Source: Tomocerus qinae
Taxonomy: Eukaryota > Arthropoda > Collembola > Entomobryomorpha > Tomoceridae
DNA length: 64,000 nucleotides
Direction: 5' to 3'
Assembly: GCA_020055645.1 (NCBI GenBank)
Contig: CM034549.1
Location: 8,583,501 to 8,647,500, forward strand
Shown: positions 24,101-37,184 of the stretch, one piece after another
How the letters are laid out: each line of letters starts with the position of its first letter
How positions within the stretch are numbered: position 1 is the first letter of the stretch
Position numbers and translations under genes: made by a program
Notes under the pieces: model-generated
Seen by the model: only the letters and a program-made list of their open reading frames with translations
The model's database searches: none
Told to the model about the DNA's origin: nothing

Positions 24101-27100
24101 CTACTCAACTTAAGCGTCTCACCAGACATTACTCTACAATACAAAATTGTCATTGTATGGAATATCTACAGATTTAGCGTATCCAATAGCTTGAATTGTA
24201 TGTAAATTATCTGTAAAGCACTGATACAAATAGGGAAGTACCTACTAAAATTATGCTAGATTCTTTGAAACATTATTCAAGAGTGTATTTCAATAATGGC
24301 AAATGCCAATTTACAAAGCTTCTAAATGGACAATCTACTACCATTAAATAAATTACCTATGCCTAGTTATAAATAAAATTAAGTTATTACAGATAGCCAA
24401 GAGAAAATTACTTTGTTAATGTATACATCAGAGATAGTTAGGCTTATGAAAGTATTTTTCGAGGCCATTTTTTGCTAAATTCAATAATCGGATCAGTTTA
24501 GATTCAAGATGTTAGGTTCCTAGTTCATTTGTCACAGTCGAAATGCTCATCAAAAATCACTTTAAGGTTAAGTTGTTTGCAGTTGAGTTAAGAATTGAAA
24601 ATTTCTGCCACTTTCCTTTCTGTGCTAAGCTCAACCAACTGAATTTGACTGATGAGTTATCTGAAGTAGACAAATTCCATCTGGATGAATCTGAAGGCCC
24701 TATTTCCGCTCCAGTCACTTGCTGCGTCTGGAAAGACTGCTCCTATATTAATCTCATCTGGCAAAAAATTCATTTCTTCTAACGCTCAATTCTAAACAAT
24801 CGTACTGTGTCAATTGGGTCATTAATTTAATTGTAGCCAGCGCAATTACATTAATTCTGTAGTGTTTCTATTGTATTCACAATGGATGGCACTTTTCCAT
24901 TTGTTGATTGTTAGAGAACATTAACTGCACTAGGAAAAGCTATACTTATCTTGTAATAGATACTATTTACATAAAATATTAAAAATATTCTTGAAATAAA
25001 ATGTAGGAAATTGTATTTTCAACATAATTCTTGCAGAAGTGCAGTAAAAGAACTAAATATTGATTTTAATGGCTCGTATTGATTTTACCATGTAAGAAAC
25101 GGGCATAAATAGTGTATCAGAATAAATGGTTGTAAGAAAAGATAGATAGACAATGAAGTCCAAATGAAAAGTAATGGAACCACAATATCGTATTGAGGAT
25201 TGAGCAAACCTATTACTTCTGGTCTGTAGGCTTAATAAATATTTCTCGTGACTCGTGACTGCAATGGAGTCTCTATGTACACGGAAATGGATAAGTAAGG
25301 AAAAGTAAACGAAAAGCAGCATAAACTGGTTAGGAAGCTGTCAGATGTGGACTACTATGTAGGAGAGATAGAAGATAGAACATAGGCAGACACTTGTATT
25401 TAGGGAAACATAATGGAGAGCAGACCATAAATTGAAAGGGGCATATTCTTAAGGACGACTTAAGTACAAAGAAAATAATATGTACATGTCATGACTGAAG
25501 GGAAGTGGGAGAAAGGAATGAGATGGATTTTGTGGATAAGATTGAATGAATCTTGGCAAACATACAAAATAGGTTAATAAGAAGAATAGACCGCATCAAA
25601 TCTACTAATGCTATAAAAGGATGTGGCGACGTCAGATGGAGAGAGTCACAAGCGTGACGAAGACAATCAACTGTAGAAAATAAATATACTTAGTAAATTC
25701 TATGCGGGACAGGCTCGTACACTCTATAGATATGGGGGCGTCGATTCTCGAAAATAAACATATCCTTTATCTTCTGAAATTGTGGGAGTAAACACCAAAG
25801 ATAATTACAAAACTTTGACGAATATTCTACCATTTCGGGGGAATTCAATTAACATTGCAAAATATCTGCCATCAGTTGACAAATAATAAGTACAAGGTAG
25901 GAAGTTTCTGAAGATACCTTTCATAATTTCATTGAAATATGAAAACGAAACCGTAGCTCTAATGATAATGAACGACAGGTACTTTCCCAAAGGAAGACAG
26001 TGATATTTCTGAGAAGTAATGTAATCTGTAGGGAGCAGAAAATCAACAAAGCCCCCCGATTAAATACGGCATTGGGTAATGCTATTATTATTTCTTGCGT
26101 CGGAGGCCAGTATAGATTTACCATATCATTAAATGTGATGAAATGTTTCGTCTACATAAAGGAAGTAAAATCTCTAACGAGCGGTTACCTCGCAGTAGGG
26201 ATTCACAGACACATGCATAAATGCCTACATATACGTAGCCTTCTAATCTGTTATTGTTCCTCAGTCTAACAATAAGCAGAGCGCATATGTTTAGTTTTTG
26301 CTCTAGCTGGAGGATTTGGCTGGAGTTGAAAGCTATTGTTGTGTCTTGTCTACCGATTTGTGTACCTTGCAATGATCGCATCTGATCGAGATTCAATTAC
26401 TGTATGCAGGGGGAATTTGTGGCTATGTGATTGCAAGTAGGCAAAAAGAAAATTAATTAAAGAATTCGAGAGTGCATAAAGTACTATAATTCACTCCAGA
26501 GATATAGAGAAACTAAAGAGTTACTGCATTTCATTGCTTACACGAATTTTGCATTCAAGATTAGGGTATTTACTTTTGTGTTGTGCATAATCTACCTACG
26601 CACAGCCACAGGAGCTTTATGTGTAAACTGTTTAGGCTATTTCCAAAGCAAATCCCTCAAGACTGACAAAATATTATGCAATTCATGCTCACTCGGGTTA
26701 CATTATGACAACCGACTTTCTCTTTTACCTTTCTCTTTTAACTTTCTCTATACATTTCTGTATGCATTTATTTTCTGCAGATAGTGTCGCTTTGCATTTA
26801 AAACTAGTTTGACGCTTGTAAATGAAACAGACACTAAATATTAAATTTTTTATGGTGTATCTGTAATTTTTGATTGGTAAATAGTAAAATTCTATTTTTA
26901 AATAAGCAATACACTCTTGAAGTTATATTTAGCATGAAAAAGTGCATTAGTAAGCTTGGTTAGAATTTTCAGACTTTATAGCTTTTTTGTAGGTTGATGG
27001 TAAATATTTGTACGAGAGTTGTTTGGAAAAGTCCTTGAAGATTCAAAGGTTACACACCGCATCCTTTTTGAGTTTCAAGGATTTTTACTAGTGTGTGGAA

Positions 27101-30100
27101 TATCTAGTTAGAAATCTAGAAAAGTCCAGAAATCAAAGTGAACATCATTCGCTTTATAACTCTGTCATATGATTATGTAAATGTTGTAGTAGGTCTAAAG
27201 GAATTTTCAATTCAGAACGTTAAACCAAATCCGACTTGATGTGATTTCCTGTCTCTTGGGCTTTATTCACATATTACCTGCTTGACACTTTATGTACCTC
27301 TATTTATGTATTTGCCAATGACTGTCTCCAACATAAAACTACAGCGTTATTACGCAAAAATATATTTCTTTGCATTTTCGATTTTCCACACATATTATTA
27401 GGATATTTCATAAGGCAGAGGAGTCTAGTATACTCCATATAGAACTATCGTACAAAAAGCAATTTCATCCATCATATATCATCGTGGGGAGTAAGGGAAG
27501 ATCATTTTCTACTGCGTATGTAACAAAGGAAATGAAAATTATATTTATATAATGCATTGTACTTCGGAGTCTCCATGCTATTACTGCATTGCTGTATGCA
27601 AAGTGTAAACTTCAAGGGAATATCCTCTGTCACATCATGCATGCAGATCGCATCCTGGAATATACCATCCAAAACTAAACCAACCGGGCCAAGGGAAAAC
27701 GTAGCAGACAAATAAAATAAAATGAACCAAGCTATTATAAGCAGCAATGATGCGATTATTTCAAAATGCTGAGCGCAATGCTAAAAAGCTTTCTCCACTC
27801 ACTCTCTCAACTTACTATCAGATTATTCTCCTACACAGAAGGTAAATACATTCGTAACTCATTTAAAAATATCTACCTTCATATCATACAAAATCCCTTA
27901 GTATAAGCCAAGATTTCTTAAATTAAATTCCGAATTTACCCGGATAGGCCTTGTTATTTATTTTTTTGGGAATTTCTACAATAATATATCTAAAGCACAA
28001 TTCAATTCATTCAATGAAAGATTGAATTCTCAAGGGCAATTTATTTATGTCTAAAGTAAAAATGAAACCGGATAACCCCGCTATTTCTATTACTGTTCCG
28101 GATATTGTAAAACCAACTGCATGTATCTGTAACTTGGTTCAAAATGTATTTTTTTAAACGTCTAGGTTGTTTTGCTTCGTGCCTGAAGCCTTTTACTGCG
28201 ACACTCAATAATGCATTTTTCCAAGAAAGTAAAATAGTCACGATTCATATTCATCTTAATAATACAGAAATGACTTATAGTAAAATTTGGCTCAACTACT
28301 GTAAACGTGTCATGCAGAATGAGTTTGGAGAAAGTAGTTTCGTTACAAAGTGGCGATGAGAGAGAAATATGAAAATAGAGGGAAAAAAACTCAATCTGAG
28401 ATGCCCTGCGATGTGCTTACCAGCAAAGTGTCGTCGAGTTTTCTCGGGTATCAAATTTTTTCAGGTTTTCAATAAAATGTTTTGAACATTCATCCCAGTA
28501 GAAGGAGATTGTCCTGTAGCAGTCGCCATGTTTGAGATATTCTGTTCGAAACGCCTTGTCATGACACAAAAAAGCAAATGTTTCATGGGCACCGCGAACT
28601 GACTGCCGCATCTTCTCTCGTCCTCCTTTCCCTAGACATTTGCTTGCCCAAGCTTCAACGCAGGCCATCCCAACATCAAAGGCTCTACACACAAAAATGA
28701 ATACATTTATCTAACACGTGAATAAATTTAATAATACAACAAAATAGATCGTATCTGAAGTTGGCTCAGAATTTACGTCTGTAGTAAATAATTCCTTTTA
28801 TCTCCTGCACTATAGTACTCTTGTCCAGGGAAGTTACATAGCTTGAGGAGGCAACTCCATATAAAAATCAGATAGTAATGCATAAATATTCTAAAATGTG
28901 CGTCTGAGACAATGCTGTGATATTTAGATATCATCAGCACAAATTAGATTAGCCAAATCTACAAGTTGGCATAAATTTTGTGGAAAAGTTTTACCAGTAC
29001 AAGCCCTGCAGCCGCACGATTATAAATGTCTCAGTTAGATAGTAACACAGTTTCAGTCTGTGTAACTTTTTTCATTATTGTATAAAATGTAACATATGAA
29101 ACTTATGAAAGATATTCATGTGATGTACTAATAAGAAGGTCTAACCATAAGATATAAAAGATATAAACCTAATTCAAAAGTAATTTCGAGTTATTACGCA
29201 ACACCATCGCACACTCTTAGGATTTCTCAAGGGAAAATTCATTTAAAGGAGGTGAGAGCACGTTCCATCTTACATAATATTCACTTCCGTCCCTAGTGTT
29301 GCTTAGAAAGTTGCAACACTTCACTAAGGATTGGATTTTTGTAGGTTACTAAGATTTATAGTGACAGAAATGTTCTAGTAAATGTCATTTTTGCTTTTTC
29401 CTCCTTGACGCACGGAAATTGTATCATAAGGAACTCAGTACTGTTTATTAATCAACGTAATAAGGTTGAAGTTCAAAAATTCTTTTCCAGTAAAGATGTA
29501 CTACGCAATCTTCTGTGTATTAATACATCACTTTGACAACTTTTCAACTGCCACCTTATGTCCTCTAATAAAGTTTAAAGAAACTTGAATATCTTCGAGA
29601 TCTTGGGAATATCTTTGCGCAATATGTATAGTACTACTTAAAAAAGTTGTCAATTCCTTGGAAAAGGAATCTCGAAGATTTTAATACCAACTAATTTATA
29701 TCTTGTAGCTTTTAGCAAAATATAACATTTCGCTGACATCAAATATCTTTATGATTATCCGAAGTGCTTCACTTTTCTGTATCCTTTCTCAGTATTTTCA
29801 ATATCCTTTGAATACCAATTCCAAATATTTCGTTTACTCCGAAAAAAGGAAATTGTGTCGTTGGTAATGAATGAGATGCCTTTTTAAAGTCACACGAGTC
29901 ATAAATCATCGCTCCAACAATAGTCTTGGATGTTTCACAAAAGTTTCCAAGAAAAATAATGTTCAAATTCTCATGCATTGTCGTAATGCTGTAGGTAATA
30001 CTGGTATTTGGGTCATTCTATGATTTCGTGCTTGTGTGTTTAAAGGTCACTCCGGGGTATTTCGGTATGAATGTCTTTTTTGATATTTTAGACACTGTAA

Positions 30101-33100
30101 AGTTGTGATACCAAGTTACATAGAGATTTTCAACTATTTCTCACTAGTTTGTATGCACTGGATGATATTTATACATCCAGAGTTGGGTACATGTTATACA
30201 TTACACATAGAATAACTTCCATCTCCCTACTGCCAGATGATTATGTTTACAAACTGAAAAATACGCCTAGATGGGCCCTGAGGGATATTTTAAATTGTGT
30301 CCGTTAAAGTTTCCAAGCGGGGGCTATTTTTAAAATAGGATTCTACAGGCTCATGAGAGTAATGCAAAAGTCATGTTATTACATGTAATATCTGTACAAG
30401 TTGGCAGAAGAAGTCGCTTTCCTGCTTGTAGTTACATTATTTGGATTTGTAAAGTAAGTTTCTCATCACAAATAATAATCTCTTTTAAAACAGCTGTAGA
30501 TTTGGGACAGTTTACCTATATTTACGCGTAATTTATATACTTAGTGCCTTGATTTCTTTGATATTTTTATGCCTACGCAGACATTGGAACAGATACAGCG
30601 CATTTTCTGGTTGAAAGCAAGGGTATGAGATTTGCAATATTTATTACCATTTTATCAGCATTTTTGTCTACTGAGTTTATAGTCATTTTTCAGTTCAAGA
30701 GTCTCTATTACAGCAATAGTTTTCTAAAAACTTTAGATTGTTTGTTTGAAGGGAGATTGTACGGAGGCGTTTCACTTTCATGCACGTATGGGTATTATTC
30801 TGATTAAGCTTTCGTTAATGGATGTTCCACCAGTGCATAGTGTTGACAGTCACTCAAGTCAACTGACAGTCTAAAAAACTCAACTTTCAAGAAGCATATT
30901 GGAAAAGTATCTCAGAAATATTATTTCTCAAGTTCAAAAATAATATTTGCACTCACAAGTACATAACAATGACTATATGGTCTCTTAAATGTACTTGTCA
31001 TGCGTCTTGGACTATGAAAATGCATTATTCTATTGGGAGACCTGTCTGCTTGTAATTTTGAATGAGCTGAAAATTTACTGTAGTTCTAAACTTCCACTAT
31101 TTACCCACTAGCAATAAAAATGAAACTACTATTTTCATTCTTCCCAACTTTTCCTCGACTAACTTCAAAGATTCTTTTATTAAAAACAAACTAGTGAAAG
31201 GATATCTCTCCTTCGTAAACACAATGCCTACTAATGGTAGACTATTATTATGGCATCTAGAACAAAAAATTCAGCAGCTAAACAAACATACTTTGTGACA
31301 ATCAAAGCTGGCTTTTGTCTACGCTGTTATTCAAATGAAAAGCTGTTGTTTTCATTAGGTTTGGATAAAAAGCAGATCTTACAAAGTCTAAACTCTATCT
31401 GGCGTTTTTCATTTACCTATGCATGAAGTAAACAATTTTACTGATCAGTGAGTGCAAATAAAATTACGTCCATTAGTTGATTCTTTGGGATTTATTTTTG
31501 CACAGAAATTGCTAAAATCAATTGTTATCAGTATCACAAAAAAGAAGGCAAAAATAACTTATAGAAATGCTTGCGAATTTATACATAGACAGAATAGACA
31601 CTTGTTATGGCAAAGGAATGAAAAGTTATTTCAAAGACACTAGAAATCAAATTATTTTTCGACAAACAATTCATTTAACCTACTTATATATGTACTTGAA
31701 CTATATATGCTGCCTAACTATAAACTATAATAGACGCGCATAAGTCCCAATAATTATTGTATAGTACCTTTTAAGTGCTATAGTAATTTTACAGAAGAAA
31801 TATCAAGGAAGTGGATCTGAATTAGTTTTGAATGAAATTCTGTCGAGAATGATGATATGACATTATTGTAGATGTCATTTTAGAATAAGACTCTCCTTGT
31901 TGAAGGATGGAGTTGATTTGACAAAGTACTTGAGTGCGAGTGCATCTCAAAGGGAATTAATTTAGACTTCATTATCAATGAGCTCAAGGTTGGCCTTAAT
32001 TGATAAAGAATACGTAAGACCTCATGAACGGTACTACTATTAACAATTTAGAGATTTGCTCATTCTACTTTACAATATAATTAAGCTTTTTAAATGCCTT
32101 GAATGACAGAGCGAATTGAATTATTCAGTGTAGATTCCTTAATAAACTGATGGTATACGTATTAGGATTGTACGCTTTAGATCTGAGTTTGTTTAATTGC
32201 AATGTTTGTCAATTTAGGTACTTTTATAGTGCGCATCTATAATTTAAATAACTTTGTAGTAGTTGAAGGATAGGCAGAAGTGGGAGGGGAAAGTCTTTAA
32301 TAGTCTCTTGATGTTGTAATTTGCAATCACACACAGAATACAGAAATCAAAATGTCAAATTGCTTTTAGCTTTATTCCTTTTAGCAAGAGCGAAGGAAAG
32401 CAAGCTTTTGGAACTTAAGTTCTCATAAAGTTTAGATTAGATCAAGTACTCAACTAGCCCTATCTAACTCTGCTGGGGAATTTTCTTCACGGCGGATATA
32501 GAGGTTGAGATGAAGAGAATGAAGAGTAGAGCTGACGGATCCAGAACAAACTAAATACAATGCCTATGGCTCTAGTCTCCCACTTCTCCTGATTTCTCGC
32601 CTCCATTATTCTCTATTTTAAGCCAGGAGCTTTGATGTTTACAATGCAATCACTAAATTACTATTTATTCAAGAGCAACCTTTAAATAAACTACCTGTTA
32701 GCATTTTAACACCTATTTGTAAGCATACATGTACCTAACAGGAGCTTACGGGAATACTATATACAATATTAATTACTGTTTCAGTCTACCCACAAGACGG
32801 TGTACAAGAAATTATTTATTTTCTAGTTGACGTCGAAAGCGTATTAAAACAGCATGTTCTCCTGATGGTCTTGATAGGCAACCACATCCATTTGATTGTA
32901 ATTAAACAAGATTTAATGGTGTTTAAAACTTGTGTAAATAAAGTTTTAGCAGACGCTAGTTTTTTAATTGATTTTACCAGTTGTTCTACTACGGGGTGTC
33001 TTGAAATGAATAAACTACGGAGAAAAGTTTGGGGAAACTTTTCTAGATATGTCAGAGATGTGAAAATAAATGGCAGATACAATCTTAATAAAGATAATGT

Positions 33101-36100
33101 GAAGTGACTTGCACAGAGGGGAGAAGAAGATTGAAGTAGTTGAAGCACTGATAAATCTTTTAAGTAGGTACTTAATATGGAAACAATCTAACTCACTAGA
33201 GAATTAGGTTAAAGGACGTTCTTAAAGATATACCGGTATTTACAATCCCCTGAAGAATATTCGGGTGCCCTTTCACCACAAAGCAAATGACAGTAGTATC
33301 GTAGAATCCCATCACGTTTTAAATCTTTTAGCAGATTGGCAATGCATCTAGATGGGATAGCACATTCGTTTTTAGCACCTAAGGAAAAAAATATTATTCG
33401 GAAAGTTGCAATCTACCTAAAGACACTTTAGCAGATAGTGGATTTACCATTAGCACAGAGTATTACTAGAAATATATTTAATATTGTTTTGTAAATGTCA
33501 GAAGAGTGAGTACTTATCGAACGGTGTCAGAAATGTGGAAGGATCAAGTCTGGCATTCAAATAGATGATAATGGTTCTATATTTGGAATGTTTCATGTGT
33601 GTACTTACTGTTGAAGAGCATTTGTAAATGTGTGTGTATTATCAAGAAGACATTTATTTACATAGAACGAAGATTTGAACATTTCTTGAGTGGATTTGCA
33701 CTGCTTTTATAAGTAAAGCCTAAAAGTTGTAAAGTTGAAACATTAGCTTGACAGCGGGTCGTGTTACTCGGAGACTTTACTTCACCGTTCAACCCTGTTG
33801 ACTTTCTTCAACTTGGTGGCTGCCTGGAGTGGATTGGATCCACTGCTTAGCCAAGAAAATGTTTTCCTAGAATTCCAATGATAAAGTTTGCATTCAATAT
33901 TACAGCTAAGTGCAAGCCAACAACGGAACCACCTTTTAAATCGTCTTAGATATATTAGTAAGTCCTTTCTACGAACTGTAATACAACACCCAGGGCACTC
34001 ACTCACTCACTACTTTAATATGGTCAAATGTTTAATAACAATAAAGTTTACTTTCTTTTCGTGTGAGTTTGTAATGTCATCTGCACAAAGAATACCAACC
34101 AAGAAAACAATTAGACTAAGGTTGGCATTCCCGGACTTAACTTGTTTCGTATTACTTAGTATGTCGGAGACCTAAAGACGAGACAGCCACAAACAGTCTT
34201 AGATGTAAGTGACGTAACATTAGCACTGAAACTTTTTCCAGAGTAATTATTAAAATTGAATCACACACCGTCTGCTCCTTCTGATCACAAAACTAGCAAA
34301 CATGAGACTAAAGTTTTCTCCTAATTATTAAGATCCTTTCTTTGAATTTCTCGTTTACCAAAGTATAAATAAAATATCTACTTCGCTACACATAAGCCTT
34401 TATAGGTATCAAATCCTCTGCAAATACAACTACGTAAATATTATAATTTGTCTCGTTCAAAGTGAATTAGATAATTATAGGAGCATGTATTATAACATAT
34501 CTCTCATAATTGATATAAGTATATAATTTTCTGGTAACTATATAAATAGGAGAATCTTCTTCAACCAGTTCGATAAGCTCAAACTCTTCTACACAACTTT
34601 AGTTTCTCACTTTACCCAATTTACCGATTTTGTGTAGGCGGTGAAAGATGCGAGTAGAACGATCCATATATCTGCTAGTGTGATTCACATTATTGCGCAA
34701 AAAAATCAAATTGATATTCCGCCATTTTAGTGAAGTGCAACTTACGTTACAGAATTGCTACTATAAGTACAAATCTTGAAATGCAGTTAAGGCCTGCCAA
34801 ATTGCAGTGTTCAGAGAACATATAAACATCGCCACTGCTTAAACTGACACTTGCATTTTATTAGTTTCTTAACGGATGCTTTTATCATTATTGTACTAAC
34901 GATAACCTGGAGCCCTCAAGAAATGTAGGTAATTTCACAACAGCAGTGCATAATAATTTGATTCTGCAAAACAAGGTATAAACATTGCATTTCATATACA
35001 GTTCGGTTATTTACATTTATATCTATACCTAAGAGGACTGCATTTGTGATATGACAGTTCTAAAGTAAACATTATTATTACTCGGTATAAATATTGCTAG
35101 CAATGATAATAAAGCTGTTTCCTTTAAACTCGGTAGAGTAGGATGAGTCAGAACATAATCACCCCATAGCACACCCAATAGGACACTAAAACGAAGTCAT
35201 TAATAGGAGATGGCCTTGTTCAGTATGTGCATAATTCCAAGTAGACAGTTGAGATTAGAGATTAATACAAACAGTTATATATTTAGTGCCGAAATTCAAT
35301 GCAGTAAGTGAACTTCAGTTCATCAGATAACAAGAACTAAAGACTACATTCAAGATTAAACGAAGCAAAAGCAAAAAGTTGGTAACCACACAATAAGTTC
35401 TGCTCGCTCGGCGTGCTTCATTAAACTGACTTCTCTTGTCGTATTTATATTTGCATCACTTTGCCTAATGCTATGTAAATATAATCTGTTCGTTCTGCGG
35501 TATCATTTACCAACTCTAAGACTGCTTAATATTATGCAATACGCATTAATTATACTGGTACTTAAATATGTACTTTATCTTGTATCTCCTCTATTGACTC
35601 TACAGTTATAACTCCCATAAATGTGTAATCAAATGGAAACAACAAACAAAACCCTTTCAAATGAAGACACCAGTGCAAGTACAATAAAACATTACCACGA
35701 TGTAATTTCCGCAATACTGTCGTATTTCTGTTTGCTATACTCCGTTTTATGAGTGTTATGCATACATTGAGAAACATCTTGATGATTGTTCCTTAAAGTT
35801 AATATGTACATTCAGTTCAGGGCCAGGGTAAGTATTATCAACGAGGGTTTCGAGTGCTTAAACCTCCATCCACTCTCAAAATTCAGTAAATGTATTTTTT
35901 TAGTACGAAAATGTTTGATTCATTTTTGGTAAAAATAGCCTAAATGTTTTTCGCATGTGAATATATGTTTCCGCTCTAAAAACCGAGTTCTACATACTGT
36001 ACTGTGTAAAATTACGTAAGCCTTTTGTGCAAGAAAATGATTATAAGTATTTATTGGCTATTTAAAGAACAAAGGAAGCTTATGCTAAGTACTTAAGAGC

Positions 36101-37184
36101 TGATTGAACAATAACAGTACACATTATCGTAGTTATTATTTCAAGAACAGGATGTAGGAAGCTTTTGATAATAGATACATATAAATCTAGAGAACAAATG
36201 TGTACCAATGAAAAGCTTCTGCCAAAGACAAAAGGTTGAAGGTGTTCCAATTTCCTCGTAGTAACAATGTAATATTCATAATGTCATAGCCTAAGGTAAT
36301 TGTAAAATTTACATTCTATATCCCACGTAGCTCCTTTGGAGGGGAAACGATCGAATGTAATCTACAATCTTAAGATGTCTTGGAACAGAAGATTGGAAAA
36401 TGTGGTTTCTTGATTCTCCTACATTAGTTCCCTGTATATTATGACAGAGAAAATACTTTGATGGGACATTGTGTTCGTGGTGGGACATCAATTCTCATTC
36501 TAGTGCAAAACTGATGACTTATGAAATGAATTTGAGAATCAGAATTGGTTGCGTGCACAAGAGAACGGGAAATATCTCTCTCAATCTCATTAAACCCTGA
36601 TAGAACATTTCTTTATCATGTATTAGGAAGGTAAGTAGTCTAGCGCAGATAATATTATTCCTTTGAGTCATTTAGAATTCAGGAATCGGGTATAATATAA
36701 CTATATACTAGATTAGGTGAGTGTAAATATATATTTAGAACTTACTTGCAAGCTGTTTGGACAGCCATGGCCGTTGCTGGAATACCCAAGTCTAGAATTG
36801 GGGGCATGTTGGTTAAACAGTGGTCCAATTCAGAAGAAGGGCATTTGGTATGCCTCACGGTAGAATTGGAAGGGATCTTTTTAGTCGTTAGTATCGGGGG
36901 AATAGGAGTCGTCACACTTGTTACACTCACACCAGAAAACCCATCTCCGGTTAACTCGGTTGAGACAGATGAGAGAGTCGCAGAAGTCTTCTGTTCCTCT
37001 TCGTTTTCGGTGACATCGTGATGACCAGCGACAGGAGGACTGCTTCGTGTAAGGACACCGAGTCATTACAAATGTTCGTGTGCAGCATCACTATCTCATC
37101 ACTGCAGATAATAATGTACCAGCCGAGACACCGCCCAAATAGGCCGTAATAGACAGGAACAAGGACATGAAACATGAATGGCAT
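21172..37184 (-). CDS. Secreted 14-cysteine protein with hydrophobic C-terminus (possible GPI anchor), five exons
   Basis: Exons, in order: 37184-37120, 37039-36746, 28684-28421, 21991-21913, 21408-21172, totalling 939 nt (312 aa). Residues 1-20 (MPFMFHVLVPVYYGLFGRCL) look like a signal peptide. A Ser/Thr/Pro-rich linker follows, then a cysteine domain from about residue 85: CPSSELDHC, ACK, DVGMACVEAWASKCL, FAFLC, GDCYRTISFYWDEC, LCC, YLKCV, HVRCS, APQHC, RNCT. The end (AVHIALAIQLVLLHYL) is hydrophobic, suggesting GPI attachment or a membrane anchor. Exons 3-5 join in phase without stops; exon 4 supplies the base that makes the LCC pair. The exon 1-2 intron (80 nt, donor GTACAT) is the weakest link, and the exon 4 donor is GTCAAA. 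AATAAA lies 72 nt past the stop (21100-21095). The introns of 8.1 and 6.4 kb are far longer than those of its neighbours. It is paralogous to the exon at 3849. I recognise the Cys pattern as typical of unnamed arthropod secreted proteins; function unknown. Confidence 0.8.
21992..28420. other. Intron 3 of the Cys-rich gene
   Basis: This 6.4-kb intron has no nested gene that I can support. GGAGAAAGT occurs at 22259, 22275, 22645 and 28327, and ACTTTCTC at 26715 and 26741, a local concentration of the scattered motif. A plus-strand frame of 79 codons at 24543-24782 is the most protein-like but has no recognisable family. Confidence 0.55.
28685..36745. other. Intron 2 of the Cys-rich gene
   Basis: This 8.1-kb intron holds only short chance frames. 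A plus-strand frame from about 32826 to 33107 follows a TTTCTAG and is open for roughly 90 codons, but it has no donor, start context or family resemblance. No inverted repeat with clear ends was noticed. Confidence 0.5.

Noticed and set aside
32816-33148. 110-codon minus-strand and about 90-codon plus-strand frames at the same place
   Set aside because: Neither has a recognisable family, a proper start context or a following donor; they lie inside an intron and exclude each other.
36951-37184. A single unspliced 77-codon reading frame starting at the signal peptide
   Set aside because: Past the signal peptide this frame does not lead into the Cys domain. An 80-nt intron restores the frame that carries the conserved cysteines.
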